DNA of 8,091 nucleotides from Patescibacteria group bacterium (GTDB lineage Bacteria > Patescibacteriota > Saccharimonadia > Saccharimonadales > Saccharimonadaceae). The translations under genes and the position numbers were made by a program. Below the pieces are notes generated by a model. That model did no database searches. It had not been told where the DNA came from and saw only the letters and a list, made by a program, of their open reading frames with translations. The stretch lies in assembly GCA_030917245.1 (NCBI GenBank), contig JAUPVA010000013.1, positions 1 to 8,091 on the forward strand, in the 5' to 3' direction. Every line of letters starts with the position of its first letter. The first letter of the stretch is position 1. This document shows, piece after piece, positions 1 to 5,323 of this stretch.

Positions 1-500
1 GTTCCCATTGCTACATGTTTAGTCGACGAATTATATGTTGTCGTGCCACTGACTGTCCATTCGTTGAATCCCAATGCTAGGTTCTGGTTAGTTGGCGCAG
101 CCGGCACGGTGCCACCGATTGTATTTCCCGATGCCGGCCAAGGACACAAGCCATCTTGAGGTTGCGTTGCACCTGTGCGAATAGACATACGGAGGCTTGT
201 ATATTTAGTGTGGTAGGCGTTTATGCAATATTGACCGGTAGGGGCATTTGTAGGCTCTATAATAATATTCTTAGAAGCGTTAAACGTACTCGGTACAGAC
301 GTCAGTGGTGCGCTTGAAAAATTCTTTGATGCATTCATTGCGGTGCCCGCCATTATGAGGTCTGACTTAACTTCATTTTTTGCCATACCTGATTGCCAAT
401 TACCAAACGAGAACGCGGTAAGCGAGGCGAGGATACCCAAGATGACAACTACTACCATTACTTCAACGATCGTAAAGCCAGCAGCTCGAATATGTTTCAT
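1..500 (-). CDS. Type IV prepilin-like protein (3' end cut by window edge)
   Basis: Major or minor pilin/pseudopilin subunit, made as a precursor, cleaved and methylated by prepilin peptidase (PilD type) and assembled into a type IV pilus or related filament on the cell membrane. The ATG is at 500-498 and 166 codons are visible before the left edge, with no stop reached. The first eight residues (MKHIRAAG) form a short basic leader. The cleavage site follows Gly8, the mature protein starts at Phe9 and Glu13 is the conserved Glu+5 (G/FTIVEV). A hydrophobic helix follows at about 11-31. The rest is a Ser/Thr/Asn-rich globular head with two cysteines (Cys92, Cys119) that could form a disulfide. 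There is no Shine-Dalgarno; a TGCTATAAT box lies just upstream, so the mRNA may be nearly leaderless. It follows uvrC by 24 bases but probably has its own promoter. The prepilin call is firm; the pilus subtype is not determinable. Confidence 0.9.
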   Translation of the reverse strand, partial: MKHIRAAGFTIVEVMVVVVILGILASLTAFSFGNWQSGMAKNEVKSDLIMAGTAMNASKNFSSAPLTSVPSTFNASKNIIIEPTNAPTGQYCINAYHTKYTSLRMSIRTGATQPQDGLCPWPASGNTIGGTVPAAPTNQNLALGFNEWTVSGTTTYNSSTKHVAMG

Positions 501-509
501 ATAGTGCCG

Positions 510-518
510 ATTATAGCA
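510..518 (-). promoter_or_regulatory. Extended -10 promoter of the prepilin gene
   Basis: On the minus strand the sequence is TGCTATAAT, a perfect -10 hexamer (515-510) with the TGn extension. The -35 region inside the uvrC 3' end is weak (TTAGTT at 17 bases). The hexamer ends nine bases before the ATG, so transcription would start only about two or three bases upstream of the start codon. Confidence 0.55.
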
Positions 519-524
519 CTAGCG

Positions 525-2078
525 TCATAAAGAACTAAAGTAAAGTTGAATCTGATCTGCACGACTTGTACCAACGCACAATTCGAGATCTGCTCGCGGA
601 GCATTTTGGATACCACGTACGCTACCAAACCTGCGTAGAAGCTTCTTGCGCGAAGCCGGGCCAATCCCCGGTATTTCATCGAGCACACTGGCAGTTTGTC
701 GCTGACGCTTAAGTACCGTATGATAACTGACCGCAAAGCGGTGCGATTCATCACGAATTCTCATAAACAGTTTAGTAACATCACTGTATCGACTGCTTGT
801 ATCGCCGCCTCGAAGATTACGAGAATGAGAACCAGCGTTTTGCCGACCCATATGAAGGTTGAGTACAACAAACTCTTTTTCATTGAATATGCCAACACCG
901 TTAGGTGCTTTATCCTGTAGTGCATCTATATATTGCAGCGAGATATTCGATTTATCTCGGTGAATAATTATCTCTTCTTCACGTTTTGCTATGCCTATAG
1001 TAGGCACATGAACCGACCGTTCCTCCATGGCACGGAGCGCTGCACCAAGTTGGCCTTTACCGCCATCTACCAGAACAAAGCTTGGCATGCCCCAACTAGC
1101 CAGATTCTTAGGGCTAAAACGGCGGTAGATTGTTTCGTACATATTGCCCGTGTCATCATTTCGTTCGATTTTAGTTTTAAATTTCCTATACTCTGCCCTA
1201 TCGCTAACCCCGTTTGTAAATACCACCATACTTGCTACTACTTCGGTACCGCCCATATGTGATATATCGAATGCCTCAATCCTACTAGGAGCAGCCCTGA
1301 GCGAAAACAATTCCCTTATATCAGACAAGGCTTTATCTTTGGATATATCAAGAAATTCTTTATCACCAAACATGACTCGTCGCTGCAATTCCTTCATGGC
1401 CTGGAACTTGTTTCTCAAATCTGCCGCTTTCTCGAATTCAAAATTTGCCGCCGCTCGCTTCATATCGGATTCAAGTTCGCGCATAAGAGCAACGCGATTA
1501 CCCTTAATGTAACTAATGAGCTTTCTGAGATTTTGCTTATAGAGCTCGGGACCATCGGCCTGCTTCGGGCTAAGTCCGAGGTCCTCGTCAAGACGCGACG
1601 CCCGCTTGCCGGGCTGCTTTGTATAGTGTGGGTAGACTTTTCGTAAATGGCGAATGGCTTTTTTTAGGGATGCTCCATTATAAAAAGGTCCAAAATATTC
1701 GGCACCGTCATCACTTGGGTTGCGAGTAAAGCAAACAAATGGCCAGTCGTTTTTCATGTCGATTCGAACAAACATCTGACTTTTGTCATCACGCAGCAAA
1801 ATATTGTATCGAGGCATGTAGCGTTTTACCATTTCGCTTTCTAAGAACAATGCGTCGATTTCGCTTTCGGTTTCTACCCAGTCGGTGTCATATATTTCCT
1901 GCACCAACGCAAGCGTTTTTATATCGAAATTTCGCGAACTTTGAAAATACTGCTTAACGCGGTTTTTTAAGACTGCCGCTTTTCCAACATATATAATCTC
2001 ACCCGATATGGACTTATGAAAGTAGACCCCGGGGCTCCGTGGTAATTCTTTTAATTTCGCTTCAAGGGCTTTGTTCAC
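525..2078 (-). CDS. uvrC: Excinuclease ABC subunit C, shortened form
   Basis: UvrC joins the UvrA-UvrB damage complex and makes both incisions in nucleotide excision repair. I place the start at the GTG at 2078 (517 residues). The longer reading from 2159 would add 27 residues that lie in the upstream gene, while UvrC normally begins just before its LPxxPGVY segment (here 12-19). Domains: GIY-YIG nuclease at about 12-95 (Tyr19, Tyr30, Lys33, Arg40, Glu80); UVR helical motif that binds UvrB at about 203-234; RNase H-like nuclease at about 263-450 with Asp271 (FDISH), Asp338 (VDGGKGQ) and His446 (RDESHRFA); tandem HhH at about 466-517. Catalytic residues look intact. Oddities: E. coli UvrC has about 610 residues. 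The four cysteines of the usual Fe-S site before UVR are absent, only about 35 residues separate UVR from the RNase H core, and about 40 extra residues lie at about 379-425. There is no good ribosome site; a TATACT box ends six bases upstream of the GTG. Confidence 0.93.
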   Translation of the reverse strand: MNKALEAKLKELPRSPGVYFHKSISGEIIYVGKAAVLKNRVKQYFQSSRNFDIKTLALVQEIYDTDWVETESEIDALFLESEMVKRYMPRYNILLRDDKSQMFVRIDMKNDWPFVCFTRNPSDDGAEYFGPFYNGASLKKAIRHLRKVYPHYTKQPGKRASRLDEDLGLSPKQADGPELYKQNLRKLISYIKGNRVALMRELESDMKRAAANFEFEKAADLRNKFQAMKELQRRVMFGDKEFLDISKDKALSDIRELFSLRAAPSRIEAFDISHMGGTEVVASMVVFTNGVSDRAEYRKFKTKIERNDDTGNMYETIYRRFSPKNLASWGMPSFVLVDGGKGQLGAALRAMEERSVHVPTIGIAKREEEIIIHRDKSNISLQYIDALQDKAPNGVGIFNEKEFVVLNLHMGRQNAGSHSRNLRGGDTSSRYSDVTKLFMRIRDESHRFAVSYHTVLKRQRQTASVLDEIPGIGPASRKKLLRRFGSVRGIQNAPRADLELCVGTSRADQIQLYFSSL

Positions 2079-2084
2079 GCTCTT

Positions 2085-2090
2085 AGTATA
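2085..2090 (-). promoter_or_regulatory. Possible -10 box directly before uvrC
   Basis: On the minus strand TATACT (5/6 match to TATAAT) ends six bases before the chosen GTG start of uvrC. No convincing -35 was found. It would give a leaderless uvrC mRNA, which would account for the lack of a properly spaced Shine-Dalgarno. The alternative is that uvrC is read only as the last gene of the arsR unit. Confidence 0.3.
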
Positions 2091-2092
2091 AA

Positions 2093-2491
2093 TCAGACAA
2101 TAGCTCTTACGATACCGTAGGAACCCAGTGACACTACCGCCGTCAGACCTGCACCCCAAAGTAAATCAATGACGACAACTTTCGAACTGAATCCTTTTAG
2201 TGTCGCAAGATTAGTTAGGTCATACGTAGCATAGGCGACAAAACCAAATAACGCTCCGTAGCCTAACGCATAGAGCCACGATTGCTTTTCAATAGCCGGC
2301 AGAATAACGAATGCCACTACCCCGACCACATAGATACCATAAAACAGAAGGGCTGGAATCATGTTTGGTTTTTCTAGTAATATGCGGCCCATTTCGCCGT
2401 AGTAAATTTTTTTGGCAATGAAACCAAGCCAAATATAATCAAGTAGCCCCATTATTCCACCAGCCGCCAGTAATGATATTATCCACTGCAT
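2093..2491 (-). CDS. DUF2177 family four-helix membrane protein
   Basis: Small integral membrane protein of 132 residues with about four hydrophobic helices (roughly 1-24, 44-66, 71-93 and 104-131). The segments ATYDLTNLATLKG (88-100) and IDLLWGAGLT (108-117) are typical of DUF2177, a family without a defined biochemical role. The ATG shares one base with the stop of the preceding gene (TAATG), and a GGAGG Shine-Dalgarno lies at 2506-2502, so translation is probably coupled to the PhnB-like gene. It is the fourth gene of the arsR-led unit. uvrC begins 14 bases after its stop. Family assignment comes from remembered motif patterns and is fairly secure; function is unknown. Confidence 0.85.
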   Translation of the reverse strand: MQWIISLLAAGGIMGLLDYIWLGFIAKKIYYGEMGRILLEKPNMIPALLFYGIYVVGVVAFVILPAIEKQSWLYALGYGALFGFVAYATYDLTNLATLKGFSSKVVVIDLLWGAGLTAVVSLGSYGIVRAIV

Positions 2492-2958
2492 TATTTTGCT
2501 GCCTCCAATTCAGCTATATCAATTTTTTTCATTCGCATAAACGCACTGAATTGACGTTGTGTTAACTCGGCCATTCGTAGCTCAGGCGTAACCTGCCAGC
2601 TTATGCCAAATTTATCCTTGCACCACCCACACTGCTCAGACTCCGGAACATGTGACAGTTTTTCCCAGTAGTAGTCAATTTCAGTTTGATCCTTACAGTC
2701 AACCATAAACGATACCGCTTCATTTGGTGTAAAAGCCAGCCCTCCATTAAGTGCCATAAACGTCTGACCGTTCAACACAAATTGCACCGTTAATACTTTT
2801 CCAGCAAACTCTTTTTGAAAGTCTTCTAGACCTTCTGTCGGGTAATGAGTCTTGGCAATGATTCGACTGTTTTTGAAAACCTGACAATAATACTCCGCGG
2901 CTTGTTCTGCTTGTGTATTAAACCACAAGCATGGGGTAATCGTTTGAATGTTAGACAT
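2491..2958 (-). CDS. PhnB-like VOC superfamily protein
   Basis: Cytosolic protein of 155 residues of the vicinal oxygen chelate fold, PhnB type, often labelled 3-demethylubiquinone-9 3-methyltransferase-like although that activity is not established for the family. Family-like segments are TPCLWFNTQAEQAAEYY (8-24), FMALNGG (67-73), FTPNEAVSFMVDC (76-88) and the closing GISWQVTP (118-125). The start is set at the ATG at 2958. It overlaps the DUF1801 stop by eight bases, has a GAAGCAGG-like ribosome site a few bases upstream, and begins where the family usually begins. A longer reading from 3006 would add 16 non-conserved residues lying in the preceding gene. Position in the unit suggests co-regulation by ArsR. 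Substrate unknown. Confidence 0.88.
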   Translation of the reverse strand: MSNIQTITPCLWFNTQAEQAAEYYCQVFKNSRIIAKTHYPTEGLEDFQKEFAGKVLTVQFVLNGQTFMALNGGLAFTPNEAVSFMVDCKDQTEIDYYWEKLSHVPESEQCGWCKDKFGISWQVTPELRMAELTQRQFSAFMRMKKIDIAELEAAK

Positions 2959-3322
2959 GTTTACCTGCTTCTTTCTTACGTAATTCATCGGCGCGGAAAA
3001 TCGCAATTTTTCTAATCAATTCAACGGGAAGTGGTTCATTGTTGGGAAACTGAACTGATCCTTTTCCTCTCTTGTAGCGCGACAATTCAGACGCAAATTG
3101 CGTATGGCCATCGGGGGTGGCATATAATCCGATGTGCGATTTGCCCGGCCCATAGTGCAACAGATTCTGGCCGAACAGTCGAAAAGTTGGAATTTTATAA
3201 CTTAACGTTTCAGTTGCTTCTGGCACAGCATTGTGTACCGTCTGCCTAATGGTGCGAAGGCGGTCTTGCATGTCAGGAGAGCACTGTCGAATGAATGTAT
3301 CAACTTGTGATGAATCGCTCAT
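2951..3322 (-). CDS. DUF1801 (YdhG-like) small protein
   Basis: Soluble protein of 123 residues. The pattern VPEATETLSYKIPTF (33-47), a central HIGLY (63-67) and KGSVQFP (87-93) is characteristic of DUF1801. B. subtilis members of this family have been proposed as frataxin-like iron chaperones, but most are uncharacterised and I do not assign that role here. The ATG at 3322 shares one base with the arsR stop (TGATG) and sits five bases behind a GGAGAG ribosome site formed by the last codons of arsR, so it is very likely translationally coupled to arsR. A GTG three bases further upstream is also in frame but is less well placed. DUF1801 genes next to ArsR regulators and PhnB/VOC proteins are a recurrent arrangement in bacteria; the shared function is unclear. 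Confidence 0.88.
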   Translation of the reverse strand: MSDSSQVDTFIRQCSPDMQDRLRTIRQTVHNAVPEATETLSYKIPTFRLFGQNLLHYGPGKSHIGLYATPDGHTQFASELSRYKRGKGSVQFPNNEPLPVELIRKIAIFRADELRKKEAGKHV

Positions 3323-3639
3323 CACTCTCCTGGTACCGCTATCGATTGCAAACGTTCAGTCCAAAACTGCTCATACTGCTGAAGATAGGCAGCTACTTCC
3401 TTCATGCCATCAGTATTTGTCGTGACAAACTGATACCTACCCTCTTTACGGCGTCGCAACAGTCCGGCTTCATGGAGTACTTTTAGATGCTTCGATACGG
3501 CTGCAAGGCTGATGTCATAATCAATCGCTATTTGACTGACCGTGAGCTCACCACCTGCGGTCCGCTCTAGTATGTCACGTCGGATTGGATCTGCCAGAGC
3601 TGCAAATACCTGATCAATGCGCGAAGATTGCTCAACCAT
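3322..3639 (-). CDS. ArsR family winged-helix transcriptional regulator
   Basis: DNA-binding repressor of 105 residues. Helix bundle VFAALADPIRRDILE (11-25), helix-turn-helix at about 32-55 with the recognition segment SLAAVSKHLKVL (44-55), then the wing LLRRRKEGRYQF (60-71) and a C-terminal dimer helix. It contains no cysteine, so the classical metal site of arsenic or cadmium sensors (ELCVCDL type) is missing. It belongs with the non-metal ArsR regulators often found beside AHSA1, DUF1801 or VOC genes. It is the first gene of the unit and its stop overlaps the DUF1801 start. The ATG at 3639 has no Shine-Dalgarno, and the -10 box ends seven bases upstream, so the mRNA is probably leaderless. 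Autoregulation is likely from an inverted repeat over the promoter. Inducer unknown. Confidence 0.93.
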   Translation of the reverse strand: MVEQSSRIDQVFAALADPIRRDILERTAGGELTVSQIAIDYDISLAAVSKHLKVLHEAGLLRRRKEGRYQFVTTNTDGMKEVAAYLQQYEQFWTERLQSIAVPGE

Positions 3640-3646
3640 ATATTTA

Positions 3647-3676
3647 ATTATTGAATCTCATACCATTACCTGTCAA
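3647..3676 (-). promoter_or_regulatory. Promoter of the arsR unit
   Basis: Perfect -35 TTGACA at 3676-3671, an 18-base spacer and -10 AATAAT at 3652-3647 (5/6). The predicted start site falls at or one base before the arsR ATG, giving a leaderless transcript. Confidence 0.7.
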
Positions 3677-3678
3677 TA
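3649..3678. promoter_or_regulatory. Candidate ArsR operator (inverted repeat)
   Basis: TATTGA (3649-3654) and TCAATA (3673-3678) form an inverted repeat with an 18-base centre. One arm covers the -35 and the other the -10 box of the arsR promoter. This is where an autorepressor would bind, and the half-site spacing suits a winged-helix dimer. The arms are short and AT-rich, so chance is possible. Confidence 0.4.
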
Positions 3679-3683
3679 TTTGG

Positions 3684-4070
3684 CTATTGCTCCAAGACGG
3701 CAAGGACATTCCCTGCCGGATCTTTAAACCATGCTATATCCGGTCCCATACCCGCGGCTTTACCCCTAAGAACACCGCGCGCGTCCTGTTGCGTCGGTAA
3801 ATCCTCATACATCAGCATTTCGATACCCTTAATTTCAAGATCTTCAATGGCCGTATCAATATCATCGACAGGAAAGTTGAGTACGGTGAATGTGGCCGGT
3901 TCGTGATCTTCTTTTTCATAAAGAAATACTGTGTGGCCATTTGGAAAATGGAGTTCTACCCCCATGCCAACATCACTTGCATCACAGCCTAAAATGTCAC
4001 GATAAAAGCGCAGCGCTTCAGTTATATCGTCAACCGAATATCCACTAAACGCTTCGGTCTGTTCAAACAT
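3684..4070 (-). CDS. Glyoxalase/VOC superfamily protein
   Basis: Cytosolic single-domain VOC protein of 128 residues with two beta-alpha-beta-beta-beta modules (about 5-55 and 60-128). Family-like segments are FSGYSVDDITEALRFYRD (8-25), YEKEDHEPATFTVLNFPVDD (51-70) and GPDIAWFKDPAGNVLAV (109-125). Members are annotated as glyoxalases, dioxygenases or antibiotic-binding proteins. The first-strand position often held by a metal-binding His is Ser/Tyr here, so a glyoxalase I reaction should not be assumed. The ATG at 4070 has the best ribosome site of the window (AAGGAGG, 4081-4075, spacing four). It has its own -10 box about 60 bases upstream and is separated by 44 bases from arsR, which has a separate promoter. 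Substrate unknown. Confidence 0.88.
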   Translation of the reverse strand: MFEQTEAFSGYSVDDITEALRFYRDILGCDASDVGMGVELHFPNGHTVFLYEKEDHEPATFTVLNFPVDDIDTAIEDLEIKGIEMLMYEDLPTQQDARGVLRGKAAGMGPDIAWFKDPAGNVLAVLEQ

Positions 4071-4129
4071 CTGTCCTCCTTACGATTTCCGTTTATGAGG
4101 GGCTGTTCGATCGCCTCTTCGTGTTACCT

Positions 4130-4135
4130 ATTATA
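4130..4135 (-). promoter_or_regulatory. -10 box of the VOC gene
   Basis: Perfect TATAAT on the minus strand in the gap between trhO and the VOC gene. The -35 is weak (TCGAAC at 17 bases). The leader would be about 50 bases and would contain the AAGGAGG ribosome site and a weak GAGGC/GCCCCTC foldback. No clear trhO terminator is visible in this gap. Confidence 0.45.
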
Positions 4136-4159
4136 CGCCGTTTGAGCTGGTAGTTCGAA

Positions 4160-5065
4160 TTACTTGCGTACTGTTAGTAGAGCTTGGTTGCGACACTGGT
4201 CTGTATGAAATAGAAGGTCACTATTGCGTTTGCAAGAATCGCAAATAAGCACAAGGTCGTTGCAATTGGTAAAGGCACAATTTTCAAAATTACTCGTCTT
4301 TTGGCCACAGTGTGTGCATTCGCCAATCGTCTTAGCATGATCCGAAAACTCTACGGTCATTCGGTTATCAAACACTCGTAGACTGCCTTCCCATAATCCA
4401 TCATCTCCATACGCCTCGCCGTATTTTACAATGCCGCCGTCAATCTGATAGACATCTTTAAAGCCGCGTTTCTTCATCATCGCAGAAATCACTTCGCAGC
4501 GAACGCCGCCCGTGCAATAGGTAATCACTTTTTTGTCTTTGAGGTCGTCGTACTTAGTACTTTCAAGTTCTGCAATAAAATCTCGCGATGTGTTAGTATT
4601 CGGCACCACTGCATCTTTGAACTTGCCGATCTTGGCTTCGTGAGCGTTACGTCCATCGAAAAATACCACGTCATCGCCATACTTCTCTACCATTTCATGT
4701 ACCTGCTTCGGCTTGAGGTGAACACCGCCGTCGACCACCCCATGGTCATCCACGGTAAATTCATCATCGGAGTTTTTAAAGCCCACCAATTCACGCCTTA
4801 CTTTCACGCTCATTCGTGGAAAATCTTCGCGACTTCCATCGCTCCATTTAAAAACAATATCCTTAAAACCAGGTAACTGCTTTGTCTGCTTAATATAGTT
4901 TTTTAGATCTTCAATTTCGCCGCCGACCGTCCCATTCAAGCCATGCTCACTCACAAGTATTCGGCCACGCAAATTCAAGCCTTCACACACGGCTTTTTGC
5001 CATAGCATGACAGCCCTTGGATCACTCAGCGGGGTAAATTTATAATATAGGAGTATTTTTTGCAT
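4160..5065 (-). CDS. trhO: tRNA uridine(34) 5-hydroxylase, rhodanese type
   Basis: TrhO (formerly YceA) uses O2 to hydroxylate U34 in the wobble position of tRNA, giving ho5U, the precursor of cmo5U/mo5U modifications. The 301 residues match the family length. The N-terminal acylphosphatase-like part covers about 1-95 ([14 protein letters not shown] at 36-49, then [13 protein letters not shown] at 82-94). The rhodanese domain covers about 115-225, with active-site Cys184 in YCTGGVRCE (183-191) and the DGGIVKYGE segment (209-217). The cysteine-rich tail has Cys250, 253, 263, 268, 275, 278 and 291, likely a zinc site. The ATG at 5065 has no Shine-Dalgarno; an extended -10 box ends 14 bases upstream. 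A second promoter followed by an intrinsic terminator lies further upstream and may attenuate read-through. It is the first gene of the leftward block, divergent from the ABC exporter. Confidence 0.94.
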   Translation of the reverse strand: MQKILLYYKFTPLSDPRAVMLWQKAVCEGLNLRGRILVSEHGLNGTVGGEIEDLKNYIKQTKQLPGFKDIVFKWSDGSREDFPRMSVKVRRELVGFKNSDDEFTVDDHGVVDGGVHLKPKQVHEMVEKYGDDVVFFDGRNAHEAKIGKFKDAVVPNTNTSRDFIAELESTKYDDLKDKKVITYCTGGVRCEVISAMMKKRGFKDVYQIDGGIVKYGEAYGDDGLWEGSLRVFDNRMTVEFSDHAKTIGECTHCGQKTSNFENCAFTNCNDLVLICDSCKRNSDLLFHTDQCRNQALLTVRK

Positions 5066-5079
5066 AATTAACAGAGGTT

Positions 5080-5088
5080 ATTATAGCA
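5080..5088 (-). promoter_or_regulatory. Proximal extended -10 promoter of trhO
   Basis: TGCTATAAT on the minus strand: perfect hexamer (5085-5080) plus TGn extension, the same nine-base word as in front of the prepilin. The -35 is weak. The predicted leader is about eight bases and lacks a ribosome site. Confidence 0.55.
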
Positions 5089-5113
5089 TTTCTCGCGCTC
5101 AATCGAAAGGCAT

Positions 5114-5136
5114 AAAAAGAGCCCCGTTGCGAGGCT
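5114..5136 (-). terminator. Intrinsic terminator/attenuator upstream of trhO
   Basis: On the minus strand an AGCCTCG/CGGGGCT hairpin (5136-5120, six to seven pairs with one G-U) is followed by CTTTTT. It sits about a dozen bases after the predicted start of a transcript from the promoter at 5184-5156 and before the proximal trhO promoter. It would end a very short RNA or attenuate read-through into trhO. On the plus strand no T-run follows. Confidence 0.5.
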
Positions 5137-5155
5137 ATGGTACGTCTATCTTATA

Positions 5156-5184
5156 ATATTAACATCTTATATATGTTTTGTCAA
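5156..5184 (-). promoter_or_regulatory. Distal promoter facing trhO
   Basis: Perfect -35 TTGACA (5184-5179), a 17-base spacer ending in TGT (extended -10) and TAATAT (5161-5156, 4/6). Predicted start about 5149. Its transcript would run into the terminator at 5114-5136 before reaching trhO. It is the best-spaced promoter in the divergent spacer. Confidence 0.5.
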
Positions 5185-5195
5185 TACTACCCCTG

Positions 5196-5224
5196 TTGCA
5201 CGGTACTGAGGTGCCTGATACTAT
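5196..5224 (+). promoter_or_regulatory. Possible promoter of the ABC exporter
   Basis: TTGCAC (5196-5201, 3/6), a 17-base spacer ending in TGA (extended -10) and TACTAT (5219-5224, 4/6). The leader would be about 90 bases and would contain a small TTGCC/GGCAA hairpin (5265-5287) and a nine-codon ORF. A perfect plus-strand TATAAT also exists at 5152-5157 but lacks a -35. Confidence 0.35.
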
Positions 5225-5293
5225 ATAAAGTACTACGAATCGCTACGCGCTTCCTCTTGTTACCTTGCCAGTCCTGTCTTTAGGCAACAATTA

Positions 5294-5323
5294 ATGACAA
5301 ACACGAGAAAGGTTTTTAAGTGA
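5294..5323 (+). other. Nine-codon leader ORF overlapping the ABC start
   Basis: ATG at 5294 opens a reading frame for MTNTRKVFK and stops at TGA 5321-5323. The stop overlaps the GTG start of the ABC gene by two bases (GTGA). It holds the exporter's ribosome site inside its codons. It has no clear ribosome site of its own. It could be a coupling or leader peptide or simply chance. Confidence 0.25.

Noticed and set aside
497..754. Minus-strand open frame across the uvrC end and prepilin start
   Set aside because: Out of frame with both recognised genes, no motif and no plausible promoter or ribosome site of its own.
933..1512. Plus-strand open frames opposite uvrC
   Set aside because: They lie antisense to a well-conserved gene, have no family features and no ribosome site; shadows of the uvrC codons.
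2079..2159. Upstream extension of uvrC to an ATG-equivalent start at 2159
   Set aside because: The extra 27 residues overlap the end of the DUF2177 gene in another frame and do not resemble a UvrC N-terminus; UvrC alignment begins at the GTG at 2078.
2951..3006. Longer start of the PhnB-like gene at 3006
   Set aside because: Adds 16 residues not found in the family; the ATG at 2958 has a ribosome site and overlaps the upstream stop in the usual coupled way.
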